Below are positions 1 to 7,909 of a DNA stretch of 64,000 bases, piece by piece; within the stretch, counting starts at the first letter, position 1; the number at the start of each line of letters is the position of its first letter. The position numbers and the translations under genes were made by a program. This stretch comes from Streptomyces sp. NBC_00287 (GTDB lineage Bacteria; Actinomycetota; Actinomycetes; Streptomycetales; Streptomycetaceae), in NCBI RefSeq assembly GCF_036173105.1, contig NZ_CP108053.1, forward strand, positions 8,928,001-8,992,000. The letters are read 5' to 3'. A model generated the notes under the pieces. That model was not told the DNA's origin. It saw nothing but the letters and a program-made list of their open reading frames with translations, and searched no databases.

Positions 1-637
1 CCAGCGACCAGTCGATCCTCTCGGCGCCGATGTCGTGCAGCCACTGCTCGTAGGTGCGCGGCTGGAAGTCGAAGTGCTCGGCGAAGGTGGCCTGGTTCAG
101 CGCGTGGGCGCGCCTGCGGTCCGCCTCATCGGCGCACGCCCGCAGCCGTACCCCGGGCGGCACCTGCGGGGCCCGGTCCTCGGCGGGATCCACCGGTCGG
201 TGCAGCACGTGGTAGCGCCGTACGACGGACCAGCCGCGCGCCTGGATCAGCGAAGTGTCCAGTGTGGGCGCGACGTTGAGGTGCAGATGGACCACGGCCC
301 TGGCGGCGCCGTTCTCGCGGGCCTTGGCCAGGGCCCTGGCCTCCATCGCCGCGAACAGCTGCTGCCCGGCCTCCTGGTGGTCGGGCAGCACATAGTGGTC
401 GGCGTCGACGCGCTCGCCGCCCGACTCTTCCCACACCAGCCCGTACGCCACCAACCGGCCCTCGTGGAAGGCCAGCCAGGAGTCCTGGGACAGGTCGATC
501 TCGGGGTGCTTGAGTTCGGCCTCGACGGTGTGCAGATCGGTCTCGGGCCGGCCGATCTCGATCAGATCGACCGCGTTCAGCAGCTCGGTGATGGCGGGCG
601 CGTCGGCGAGATCGGCGGGGCGTACGACGTAGGGCAT
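1..637 (-). CDS. GNAT-family N-acetyltransferase, partial (runs off left edge)
   Basis: Begins at ATG 637 and continues past base 1; 212 codons are visible. The product (MPYVVRPADLADAPAITELL...) has the beta-alpha start of a GNAT fold. A degenerate acetyl-CoA loop (VLPDHQEAGQQLFAAM) lies near residue 85. A second GNAT-like segment begins near residue 165 (VRLRACADEADRRRAHALN), so this is probably a tandem GNAT protein of the mycothiol-synthase-like type. Such enzymes move an acetyl group from acetyl-CoA to an amine; the substrate cannot be told. The C-terminus, where the better-conserved catalytic domain usually lies, is outside the window. It is the downstream neighbour of the OsmC gene on the same strand, 47 bases away. 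Confidence 0.8.
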   Translation of the reverse strand, partial: MPYVVRPADLADAPAITELLNAVDLIEIGRPETDLHTVEAELKHPEIDLSQDSWLAFHEGRLVAYGLVWEESGGERVDADHYVLPDHQEAGQQLFAAMEARALAKARENGAARAVVHLHLNVAPTLDTSLIQARGWSVVRRYHVLHRPVDPAEDRAPQVPPGVRLRACADEADRRRAHALNQATFAEHFDFQPRTYEQWLHDIGAERIDWSL

Positions 638-684
638 GCGGCAAGGGTCCGGGGGCGGGTGGGGCGACCGCAACGGGATTTCGG

Positions 685-1110
685 TCAGGTGCCTTCGACG
701 GCGGCCGTGACCGGCGTGCCGGTCTCGATCGTGCGGCTGACCGTGCAGAGCCGGTCGTGGGAGGTCTTCACCGCCCGGGGAAGAATCGCGCGGGCGCGGT
801 CGCCGCCCTCGCCCTCCGGGAAGGAGACGGAGAAGGTGACCTCCAGGTCGGTCATCCGGTTGCCCTGCTCGTCGCTGACCTTGTGGCCGGTCACGGTGAC
901 GGTGAAGCGGTCGGGTTCCGCGTGGCGGCTGGTGGCGACGTCGACGTCGGCCATGGTGCAGCCGCCGATCGCGGCGAGCAGCAGCTCGACCGGGGTGAAG
1001 TCGGCGCCCTCGGTGCCGAACTCGATCGTGCCGCCACGGGCGTTGGCGGCGGTGAAGTGGCCGGGGCCGGTCCGCTCGACGGCGACGGAGCGCAGGGAGT
1101 TGTCGGTCAT
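685..1110 (-). CDS. OsmC/Ohr-family peroxiredoxin-like protein
   Basis: 141 residues, the usual length for OsmC/Ohr proteins. Both redox cysteines are present: C51 in AAIGGCTMADV and the second in HDRLCTVSRTI near residue 124. Family members reduce organic hydroperoxides in the cytoplasm, using dihydrolipoamide or other thiols. This member looks more like the YhfA/OsmC-like branch than classical Ohr, an inference from the overall pattern only. Start ATG 1110 gives MTDNSLRSVAVERTG, a typical OsmC opening strand. It is followed on the same strand by the acetyltransferase gene, so the two may share a transcript. Confidence 0.85.
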   Translation of the reverse strand: MTDNSLRSVAVERTGPGHFTAANARGGTIEFGTEGADFTPVELLLAAIGGCTMADVDVATSRHAEPDRFTVTVTGHKVSDEQGNRMTDLEVTFSVSFPEGEGGDRARAILPRAVKTSHDRLCTVSRTIETGTPVTAAVEGT

Positions 1111-1219
1111 GCCGCAGACCCTAATCGTGCACCGCCCCCGAAAATGTGTGGACGCACCCGAGGAAGAGCCCCTACGGTGTGATCACCACGCCTTGAGACG
1201 ACGGAAGGAGGCGAGTGCC

Positions 1220-1276
1220 ATGCAGTTCACCTTCTCCAGCGCTCCCTTCACCGCAGTCCCGGCGTGCTTTGTGTGA
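1220..1276 (+). CDS. 18-residue leader-like small ORF upstream of a GNAT gene
   Basis: ATG 1220 follows a perfect Shine-Dalgarno AAGGAGG (1205-1211) at 8-base spacing. It encodes MQFTFSSAPFTAVPACFV and stops at 1274-1276. The next gene starts 46 bases later. In between, CCGGGA (1282-1287) can pair with TCCCGG (1307-1312), which overlaps the ribosome site of that next gene. The strong ribosome site and the downstream pairing suggest a translated leader peptide that could tune the GNAT gene. It resembles no peptide family I recognise; it could instead be a free small protein or chance. Confidence 0.45.
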   Translation: MQFTFSSAPFTAVPACFV

Positions 1277-1322
1277 TCCGACCGGGAGCGCTGTTCGCAG
1301 CTTGTATCCCGGAGGAATCCCC

Positions 1323-2222
1323 ATGACCGATCTGGTCATCCGTACGCTCGACGAGAGCGACGCCCATCTGTTCGACGCCCTGCCCGACCCGCTGGGCGCG
1401 AGCGAGGCACACCGCACCACCCGTCACCGCCCCGACTGGAAGCGCGTGGCCCTGCGCGACGGCAAGGTCGTGGCGCGCGGCGCCTGGTGGGGCGGCCCCG
1501 ACGACTCGGAGCCGCTGAACATCAACTGGTTCGACGTGGCCGAAGGGGAGGAAGAGGCAGGGGCCGAACTCCTGCGCTCCGTCCCGTGGCAGGTCGACCT
1601 GGAGTTCAATCTGCCCGCCGGCTGGCGCGAGATCCCGGCCGTGCGCGCCGCGGCGGACACCGCCTTCGCGGCTGCTCGCGCGGTGGGTTATGAACTTCTT
1701 GTCGAGCGCTACCTGTACCGGTGGACGCCGGAGTGCGGGCTGCCCGAGCGGCCCGGACGGCTCGTCTTCGAGGCCGAGCCCGACGACGCCGTGTTCTTCG
1801 ACGCGCTGCGCCGCATCCACTCCGTCACGCTGGACGCCCATGCCCTCAAGGCCATCAAGGAGGGCGGCCTCGACCAAGCGGCCCAGGAGGAGATGGACTT
1901 CTTCCGCTGGTGCCCCTCGCCGCGCGAGTGGTGGCAGATCGCCCGCACCCCGGAAGGCGAGCCGGTGGGCATCCACATCCCGGGGCGCAACCTGACCTCG
2001 CCGATCATCGGCTTCATCGGCGTCCTGCCGGAACAGCGCGGCCGCGGCTACGCCTACGACCTCCTCGTGGAGTGCACTCACTTCCTGGTCGAGCAGGGCG
2101 CCGAGTTCATCAGCGGGGCCACCGACCAGGGGAACTTCCCGATGGCCGCGAACTTCGCCAAGGCCGGCCACCCGGTGGTCCGGGAGCGGATCGACTTCCA
2201 TGTCCCGGGCGGGACGCGGTAG
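1323..2222 (+). CDS. GNAT-family N-acetyltransferase
   Basis: 299 residues. The open frame extends further upstream, but ATG 1323 follows GGAGGA at 1311-1316 and gives a sensible N-terminus, MTDLVIRTLDESD. The C-terminal half holds the acetyl-CoA binding motif GVLPEQRGRGYAYDLL (R/Q-x-x-G-x-G/A type), followed by the late strand ISGATDQGNFPMAANFAKAG, where the N-x-x-M-A/x-x-F pattern is usual for GNATs. The N-terminal half is probably a degenerate second GNAT domain. A cytoplasmic acyltransferase of unknown substrate. It is preceded by the 18-codon small ORF and followed by a strong hairpin (2232-2270). Confidence 0.85.
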   Translation: MTDLVIRTLDESDAHLFDALPDPLGASEAHRTTRHRPDWKRVALRDGKVVARGAWWGGPDDSEPLNINWFDVAEGEEEAGAELLRSVPWQVDLEFNLPAGWREIPAVRAAADTAFAAARAVGYELLVERYLYRWTPECGLPERPGRLVFEAEPDDAVFFDALRRIHSVTLDAHALKAIKEGGLDQAAQEEMDFFRWCPSPREWWQIARTPEGEPVGIHIPGRNLTSPIIGFIGVLPEQRGRGYAYDLLVECTHFLVEQGAEFISGATDQGNFPMAANFAKAGHPVVRERIDFHVPGGTR

Positions 2223-2231
2223 TCGGGCTGA

Positions 2232-2270
2232 CTGTCAGTGCCGGATGACATGCTGATCCGGTACTGACAG
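2232..2270 (+). terminator. 15-bp hairpin after the GNAT gene
   Basis: Arms CTGTCAGTGCCGGAT (2232-2246) and ATCCGGTACTGACAG (2256-2270) pair fully in RNA, with one G-U pair and a 9-base loop. The stem starts 9 bases after the GNAT stop. There is no U-run, as is common for Streptomyces terminators. Because the stem includes the GTG at 2270, that GTG is an unlikely start for the next gene. Confidence 0.6.
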
Positions 2271-2290
2271 TGACGGCGTACGGAGGCACG

Positions 2291-2614
2291 GTGGGATTCG
2301 ACGGCACGGTGTGGCACATCCGCAGCGGGGACGAGTCGGTCGGGGAGATCGCGATCGACGAGGCCGACTTCCCCTGGCTGTCGGGCCACTTCACCCCGGG
2401 TCCCGCCTATGCCTGTGTGCGTGACCTCTTCGCCCGCGAACTCGCCCTGGTGGCGCGGGTCGACGAGGACGTGGAGGAGTGGGAGGCGGCCTACGACGAG
2501 ATCCGCAGACGCGTCTCCCTCTCCTCCCCGGACGGACCCGTGGCCGAGTTCCTGCTGCACATCGAGGGAGACCGGGCCTGGTTCCGGTGGAGCGACGAGC
2601 CGTTCGAGGAGTGA
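2291..2614 (+). CDS. Small acidic hypothetical protein
   Basis: 107 residues from GTG 2291, chosen because CGGAGG (2281-2286) precedes it at 4-base spacing. The longer alternative, GTG 2270, sits inside a hairpin. The product (VGFDGTVWHIRSGDESVGEI...) is acidic and rich in aromatic residues, with no signal peptide, membrane segment or recognised motif. It looks like one of the short soluble proteins common in Streptomyces. It converges on the oxidoreductase gene with only 10 bases between stops. I cannot assign a function. Confidence 0.65.
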   Translation: MGFDGTVWHIRSGDESVGEIAIDEADFPWLSGHFTPGPAYACVRDLFARELALVARVDEDVEEWEAAYDEIRRRVSLSSPDGPVAEFLLHIEGDRAWFRWSDEPFEE

Positions 2615-2624
2615 GGGCGCTGTC

Positions 2625-3506
2625 TCAGCCGTTCAGCAGGGCGTCGGCCTCGGTGAGGATCTCGGTGACACGCAGGCCGAACGCCGCGTCGCACGGGTGC
2701 GGCTGTCCGGTGCGGGCGGCGGCCAGCAGCGCGTCCGTCGCCCGCATGAACGCCGGCACCACACCCTGCGTGCTCGCCGGAAGGTGCGTCACCCCCGCCT
2801 CACCGCGCAGCTCCACGGCGGCCCCGGCCGCCGCCGACGGGGCGGTCAGGCTCAGCGCCAGCGCGCTCGACGCGCCACCGGCGTGGCCGAGGACCAGGTG
2901 CACGGTGTCCCCGGGCCCGTGCGCGGCCGCCGCGACCTCGCGCACCTCGCCCAGGACCGGCAGCAGCACGGACAGGGCATGCGGTCCTACGTCCCACAGG
3001 GCGCCCTTCTCCCGTCGCCACGGCGAGTTCGCGAACGGGCTGTCGCCGCCGTTGAACACGGCGCCCAGCCACTGCGCGTGCGCGGTGAACCAGCCCTGCG
3101 CGGCGGCCTGTTCGGTGATCCACTCCTCGGTCTCCGGCTGGAACCGGGTGGTGAAGAAGACCACCGAAGCGACCCCGGCCTCCTCGGCCGCCTCGACCAC
3201 CGCCCGTCCCTGCTCGACCGTCGTCGCCAGCGGCTTGTCCAGCAGCAGATGACAGCCCGCCCGCGCGGCCCGCACCGCAAGCTCGGCCTGGACGGACGGC
3301 GGCAGCGCCACGGCGACGGCGTCCACATCGGCGAGCAGGGCGTCGACATCGTCGTAGGCCCGGATGTCATGGCGGGCGGCGAGGTCCTTCGCCGCGTCCG
3401 CGCGGCGGCCCCACACCCCGACGAAGTCGACCCCCGGGTGTTCGCTGAGGGCCGGGGCGTGGGCCAGCTGCGCCCACGGGCCGGTGCCGAGCAGTCCGAT
3501 GCGCAT
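2625..3506 (-). CDS. Gfo/Idh/MocA-family NAD(P)-dependent oxidoreductase
   Basis: 293 residues. The N-terminus MRIGLLGTGPWAQLAHAPAL carries the dinucleotide-binding glycine pattern of a Rossmann fold. The family lysine-proline motif is in HLLLDKPLATT near residue 92. The C-terminal alpha/beta domain (about 120-290) is the usual substrate-binding and dimerisation domain, including WDVGPHALSVLLPVLG with the histidine of the family's D-x-G-x-H motif. Members oxidise or reduce sugars, inositols or related alcohols; the substrate is not readable here. It is a lone gene, convergent with the small ORF and divergent from the lipase gene. Confidence 0.85.
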   Translation of the reverse strand: MRIGLLGTGPWAQLAHAPALSEHPGVDFVGVWGRRADAAKDLAARHDIRAYDDVDALLADVDAVAVALPPSVQAELAVRAARAGCHLLLDKPLATTVEQGRAVVEAAEEAGVASVVFFTTRFQPETEEWITEQAAAQGWFTAHAQWLGAVFNGGDSPFANSPWRREKGALWDVGPHALSVLLPVLGEVREVAAAAHGPGDTVHLVLGHAGGASSALALSLTAPSAAAGAAVELRGEAGVTHLPASTQGVVPAFMRATDALLAAARTGQPHPCDAAFGLRVTEILTEADALLNG

Positions 3507-3744
3507 ACCGTCGCCTCTCCATGCTGCCGTAACGGATGACGATCGAGCGTTTCACACCGACCCGGGCCCGGGGCAAGCCGGGTCGGGAACGGCAGGGCCG
3601 AACGCGGGCGCACGAGACCGGTGACTTTGCCGGTCCCCGGCGCCGGACCGGACACCCACAGTGGCACCGCCAGTCCAACGGCGGTGCCCGCCGGTGCGGT
3701 GCTCCCGTGCCGACCGTCCGCCACGACAGAGAGGACGACTCGTC

Positions 3745-4647
3745 GTGCAGGTCCACCCCCACATCAGGCCCCGCAGGGCCGGAAGACTCGCCGCAGCCGC
3801 GGCGGCGCTCGCCGCGGTCCTCGGGCTCGGCACCCTCGCCGGGCCCGGCGCCCACGCGGCGGACAACCCCTACGAGCGCGGCCCCGCGCCGACCACGGCC
3901 AGTATCGAGGCGGCCCGCGGCCCGTACGCCGTCTCCCAGACGTCCGTCTCCTCCCTCGGTGTCACCGGGTTCGGCGGCGGCACGATCTACTACCCGACCA
4001 GCACCAGCGACGGCACCTTCGGCGCGGTGGCGATCTCGCCCGGCTACACCGCCTACCAGTCGTCGATCGCCTGGCTGGGCCCGCGCCTGGCCTCCCAGGG
4101 CTTCGTGGTGTTCACCATCGACACGAACTCCACCCTCGACCAGCCCGACTCCCGTGGCCGCCAACTCCTCGCCGCACTGGACTACTTGACGCAGCGCAGC
4201 TCGGTGCGCGCACGCGTCGACAGCACGAGGCTCGGCGTCATGGGCCACTCCATGGGCGGCGGGGGCAGCCTGGAAGCCGCGAAGTCCCGCCCCTCCCTCC
4301 AGGCGGCGATCCCGCTCACGCCCTGGAATACCGACAAGACCTGGCCCGAGCTCAGCACACCCACGCTGATCGTCGGCGCCGACGGCGACACGATCGCCCC
4401 GGTCGCCAGCCACTCCGAGCCGTTCTACACGAGCCTGCCGTCCAGCCTGGACCGCGCCTATCTGGAGCTGAACGGCGCCACCCACTTCACGCCCAACTCG
4501 TCGGACACGACGATCGCGAAGTACAGCGTCTCCTGGCTCAAGCGGTTCATCGACAACGACACCCGCTATGAGCAGTTCCTGTGTCCGCTGCCCCGCCCGA
4601 GCCTGACCATCGAGGAGTACCGGGGCAACTGCCCCCACACCGGATGA
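3745..4647 (+). CDS. Secreted lipase/cutinase (polyester-hydrolase type alpha/beta hydrolase)
   Basis: 300 residues from GTG 3745. The RBS-like GAGAGG lies about 10 bases upstream, and the upstream open frame lacks signal-peptide character. Residues 1-39 form a signal peptide (RRAGRLAAAAAALAAVLGLG...AHAA). The mature protein starts near DNPYERGP, exactly like actinobacterial lipases/cutinases of the S. exfoliatus lipase and Thermobifida cutinase group, which includes PET hydrolases. The catalytic triad is visible: Ser169 in GHSMGG, Asp215 in GADGDTIAP, His247 in NGATHFTPN. The oxyanion-hole region is PGYTAYQ. Two late cysteines (FLCPLPRP and GNCPHTG) are placed to form the family's C-terminal disulfide. 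It hydrolyses extracellular triglycerides or cutin-like esters; activity on PET is only an inference. Confidence 0.9.
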   Translation: MQVHPHIRPRRAGRLAAAAAALAAVLGLGTLAGPGAHAADNPYERGPAPTTASIEAARGPYAVSQTSVSSLGVTGFGGGTIYYPTSTSDGTFGAVAISPGYTAYQSSIAWLGPRLASQGFVVFTIDTNSTLDQPDSRGRQLLAALDYLTQRSSVRARVDSTRLGVMGHSMGGGGSLEAAKSRPSLQAAIPLTPWNTDKTWPELSTPTLIVGADGDTIAPVASHSEPFYTSLPSSLDRAYLELNGATHFTPNSSDTTIAKYSVSWLKRFIDNDTRYEQFLCPLPRPSLTIEEYRGNCPHTG

Positions 4648-4664
4648 CGTTGTGCCCCCGCACG

Positions 4665-4693
4665 GCCGCCGCCCGGAAACTCTGGGCGGCGGC
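4665..4693 (+). terminator. Hairpin after the lipase gene
   Basis: GCCGCCGCCC (4665-4674) and GGGCGGCGGC (4684-4693) form a perfect 10-bp GC stem with a 9-base loop. It starts 17 bases after the lipase stop and there is no U-run. It separates the lipase from the LuxR regulator. Confidence 0.55.
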
Positions 4694-4809
4694 ACAGTCC
4701 GTTTCCCGCCCACAACGTGCACAACCGCAGCTCACAGGCCCAATTCGCGGCCCCTGGGGCCTGGGTGAGTGGCTTCCGCACGGCGTTACGCGTAAGTAAC
4801 CTCGCGGGA

Positions 4810-6234
4810 ATGATCGGTGACACGAGCGTGCGGGCGGCGGAGCGCGGGCGGGCCGAACTCGCCCGTGGGCGGGTGCAGTTAGGGGACGGGCCCGTCGACG
4901 ACGCCCGGGAGACCCTGCTGCTGGCCGCGTCGCTGTTGGCGGCAGAGGAACCGGAGCAGGCGGAGGCCGCACGGCTCGCCGCCGTGGACGCGGCCTGGGC
5001 GGCCGGTGATGTGACGGGGTGCCTCAAGGCGCTGGGGGAACCCGTCGGCGACGATGTCGTGGGGGACTACCGAGCGGGCATGAAGGCCCTGTTGGAGAGG
5101 CGCCCCGACCGGGCGGCGGTCCCCCTGCGGCGCGTGATCGACCACCAGGACGACCGGCCCGAACACCTGCTGCGCTGCGCGACGGCCGCCCTGCTGCTCG
5201 GCGATGTCGTCGTCGCCCGCCGGGCCGGCGCCCGCGCCCTCGCCGCGGCCCGGAACTCCGCGTCCCTTCAGGCCCGGGCCCTGGAATACCTGGCCTACGC
5301 CGAGCTGCGCGCCGGACGGCACGCCCAGGCGCGCACCCACGCGGAAGAAGGGGTACGGACCGCACTGCGGGCCGGCCGACGGAACACGGCGGCACACCAC
5401 CAGGCCATGCTGGCGCTGGCCGCCTCGATCGTCGGTGAGACGAGCACCGTCGCGGGGCACGCGACGGCCGCCCTGACCACGGCCCGACGGCACGGCCTGG
5501 CGCAGGCGGCGACGCTGGCGCAGTGGGCGGTGGCCCGGACCGACCTGGGCTGCGGCCGTCCCCTCGACGCCGCCGACCGGCTCGGCCCGCTGGTACTGCC
5601 GGGCGTGCGGCGCGGTCACTTCGCCGTCTGGATGCTCGCCGTGCCCTGCTTCGTGGAGGCGGCGGTGTTCGCCGGGCGGCCCGAGGACGCGCGGGCCGTC
5701 GTAGAAGACTTCGCCGGGTGGGCCGCGCTCGGTGCCGATCCGCATGCGCCCGCTCAACTCGCCCGCTGCCGTGCGCTGCTCGCGCCCGCCGAATGTGCCG
5801 ACGAGCTGTATCTGCGGGCGCTGGCTCTGCACGACGAGACCGGCGGGGACTTCGAGCGGGCCCGCACCGAGCTGCTGCACGGCAGATGGCTGCGGCGCCG
5901 AAGGCGGCTGCGGGAGGCGCGGGTGCGGCTCGGGGCCGCGCTGGTGGGGTTCGAGCGGTGCGGGGCCCGGGCGTGGGCGGAGCAGACGCGGGGGGAGCTG
6001 CGGGCCAATGGGGCCGCCGGGCACGAGGGGGCGGGCGGTGAGCTGGCGCGGCTGACGCCGCAGCAACTGCGGATCGCCCGCCATGTCGCCGAGGGCGCCA
6101 CCAACCGGGAGGTCGCGCTGCGGCTCGCCGTCAGCACCCGCACGGTCGACTACCACCTGCGCAACGTCTTCGCCACGCTCGGCGTGAGGTCCCGGATGGA
6201 GCTCGCGCGCCTGGTCGATCAGCACGGCCGGTGA
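4810..6234 (+). CDS. LuxR-type regulator with helical-repeat N-terminus and a TTA codon
   Basis: 474 residues from ATG 4810. The C-terminal 60 residues are a LuxR/FixJ helix-turn-helix (LTPQQLRIARHVAEGATNREV and STRTVDYHLRNVFATLGVRS). Residues 1-400 are Ala/Arg/Leu-rich helical pairs like a TPR array; no ATPase domain or Walker motif is present, so it resembles a truncated LAL-type regulator. Codon 24 (4879-4881) is TTA, the codon read by the bldA tRNA in Streptomyces, and the only in-frame TTA I found in the window. That suggests translation is tied to development. The target is unknown; the neighbouring lipase is a candidate by position only. Confidence 0.82.
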   Translation: MIGDTSVRAAERGRAELARGRVQLGDGPVDDARETLLLAASLLAAEEPEQAEAARLAAVDAAWAAGDVTGCLKALGEPVGDDVVGDYRAGMKALLERRPDRAAVPLRRVIDHQDDRPEHLLRCATAALLLGDVVVARRAGARALAAARNSASLQARALEYLAYAELRAGRHAQARTHAEEGVRTALRAGRRNTAAHHQAMLALAASIVGETSTVAGHATAALTTARRHGLAQAATLAQWAVARTDLGCGRPLDAADRLGPLVLPGVRRGHFAVWMLAVPCFVEAAVFAGRPEDARAVVEDFAGWAALGADPHAPAQLARCRALLAPAECADELYLRALALHDETGGDFERARTELLHGRWLRRRRRLREARVRLGAALVGFERCGARAWAEQTRGELRANGAAGHEGAGGELARLTPQQLRIARHVAEGATNREVALRLAVSTRTVDYHLRNVFATLGVRSRMELARLVDQHGR

Positions 6235-6436
6235 CCGCCGACGTGCGGATCTGTGGGAGGCGGGAGGAAAAAGAGCGGTGCACAACCCTAGGGACCGACC
6301 GGACGGTATGTCATCCTTCGGGGCAGGACGAGTCGGGCGGCCGCCGCCGCCGTACGGGCGACGCGGGTGACCGGACACCGCAGAGTCTCCCGGCACGAGC
6401 GCACCGCCGGGAGTCCGAGCTTGTGGGAGGACCGCG

Positions 6437-7714
6437 ATGCATCCTGCCGTACGGACACGCGCGATGATCCGCACCGGACCGGTGCCCGTTCCGCAGCCGC
6501 GGAACGCGCGGCGCGGGCGGTCGCTGATCGACGCCGACGCATTGCGTGTCCTGCACCGGGCCGCGCGCGTCCTGATCGACGACCTGCCGGACCTCACCGA
6601 CCGGCTGGTGGCCCTCGTCCAGGAGCAGGAGACCGCCTACCGGACCGCGCTGGAGACCGACTACGCGGGCACCTGGCAGGAGGTGCACCGCTCACTGCGG
6701 CACAGTGTGATGTCGCTGCTCGACCCGCGCGGCAACCGGGACGCGGCCCGCCGCTGCTCTTGGAAGATCGGCGTGCGCCGTGCCGAGCAGGGCGTGCCGC
6801 TCGACGCCTTGCTGCACGCGTTCCGGCTCGGCGGGTCCCTGGTGTGGCAGCGGCTGGTGGAGGAGACCTCCCGGACGGCACCCGAGGACGTACGGCTGCT
6901 CGTCCATGTGGCGACCGACGTGTGGAACTTCGTCGACGAGCACTGCACCCTCGTCGCGGACGCCTACCGGCAGGCCGAGCGACAGCTGGCCTGGCGGCGC
7001 GAGAACCGGGTACGGCTGCTCGCGGCCGCCCTCCTCGACGGCACCAGCCGTATCGCCGACCTGCCCGAGACCGCCGAGGGCCTGGACCTGCCGGAACACG
7101 GCCGGTACGTCGTCGTCGCGGTCGCCGGCGGACGGCCCCCGGGCCCCTCGGGCGCCCGCGCCTCCGCCGTACCGCCCGGCACGCGCGTGCACTGGCACAC
7201 AGGAGTGGAAGTGGACTACGGCATCGTCCTGGTCGGCGACGAGGATCCGGAGGGCGACGACGACCCGCTGGAGGGCCTGGACCTGGCCCCGGGCAGCAAG
7301 GCCGGCGTCGGCAGCGTGGTCACGGGCCTGGCCGCGGTGGGCGACGCCCGGCAGCTCGCGGATCTCGCGCTGAGCATCTGCCCGCAAGCGGGCGGCACGA
7401 TCCGGCTGACGGAACACCTCCCCGAGGCCCTGGTCGTCTCGTGCCCCGAACTCGGCACGACCCTCGCCGACCAGGTCCTTGGGCCGCTGCTCCGGCTGGA
7501 GCCCGCGGACCGGGACGTCCTCCTGGACACCCTGTCCGCCTGGCTGTCCTGCGACGGCTCCGCCCAGCGCGCGGGCGAGCGCCTGTACTGCCACCGCAAC
7601 ACCGTCCTTAACCGCCTGCGCCGCTGCGAACAGCTCACTGGGCGCTCCCTGGCCCGCCCCCTGGACGTGGTGGAGATCAGCTTGGCGCTGACGGCGCGGC
7701 GACTCCTGCGCTGA
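6437..7714 (+). CDS. PucR-family transcriptional regulator (RsbT co-antagonist-type N-domain)
   Basis: 425 residues. ATG 6437 follows GGAGG (6426-6430). The N-terminal 180 residues (RVLHRAARVLIDDLPDLTDR..., ending near VWNFVDEHCTLVADAYR) match the RsbRD/co-antagonist-like domain usual in actinobacterial PucR proteins. The middle is a GGDEF-like remnant. The C-terminus holds the PucR helix-turn-helix (GERLYCHRNTVLNRLRRCEQ followed by LTGRSL). PucR proteins often control nearby catabolic or uptake genes. This one precedes the five-gene amino-acid-type ABC operon by about 195 bases on the same strand and is its likeliest regulator, by position only. Confidence 0.85.
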   Translation: MHPAVRTRAMIRTGPVPVPQPRNARRGRSLIDADALRVLHRAARVLIDDLPDLTDRLVALVQEQETAYRTALETDYAGTWQEVHRSLRHSVMSLLDPRGNRDAARRCSWKIGVRRAEQGVPLDALLHAFRLGGSLVWQRLVEETSRTAPEDVRLLVHVATDVWNFVDEHCTLVADAYRQAERQLAWRRENRVRLLAAALLDGTSRIADLPETAEGLDLPEHGRYVVVAVAGGRPPGPSGARASAVPPGTRVHWHTGVEVDYGIVLVGDEDPEGDDDPLEGLDLAPGSKAGVGSVVTGLAAVGDARQLADLALSICPQAGGTIRLTEHLPEALVVSCPELGTTLADQVLGPLLRLEPADRDVLLDTLSAWLSCDGSAQRAGERLYCHRNTVLNRLRRCEQLTGRSLARPLDVVEISLALTARRLLR

Positions 7715-7909
7715 GCCACTGCCCGGGCCGCCCCTTCGGCAACCCCGCTCCACCCCCACCCTGGGCACCCGCACAACCCCCACCCTCCCCGGTTGGGACC
7801 ACGCAGCGACCCCGCCCCCAGCCCTGTTCCACGCGCCCGCGCCCGTGCTGTCGTGAGCTCCCCTTCCCCCGAAGCCCGTGCCCCTGCGGCACGGATCCGA
7901 GGAGCCGTG

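Noticed and set aside
3367..4722. 451-codon minus-strand frame over the lipase gene
   Set aside because: Antisense to a gene with a full catalytic triad and signal peptide; composition typical of a shadow.
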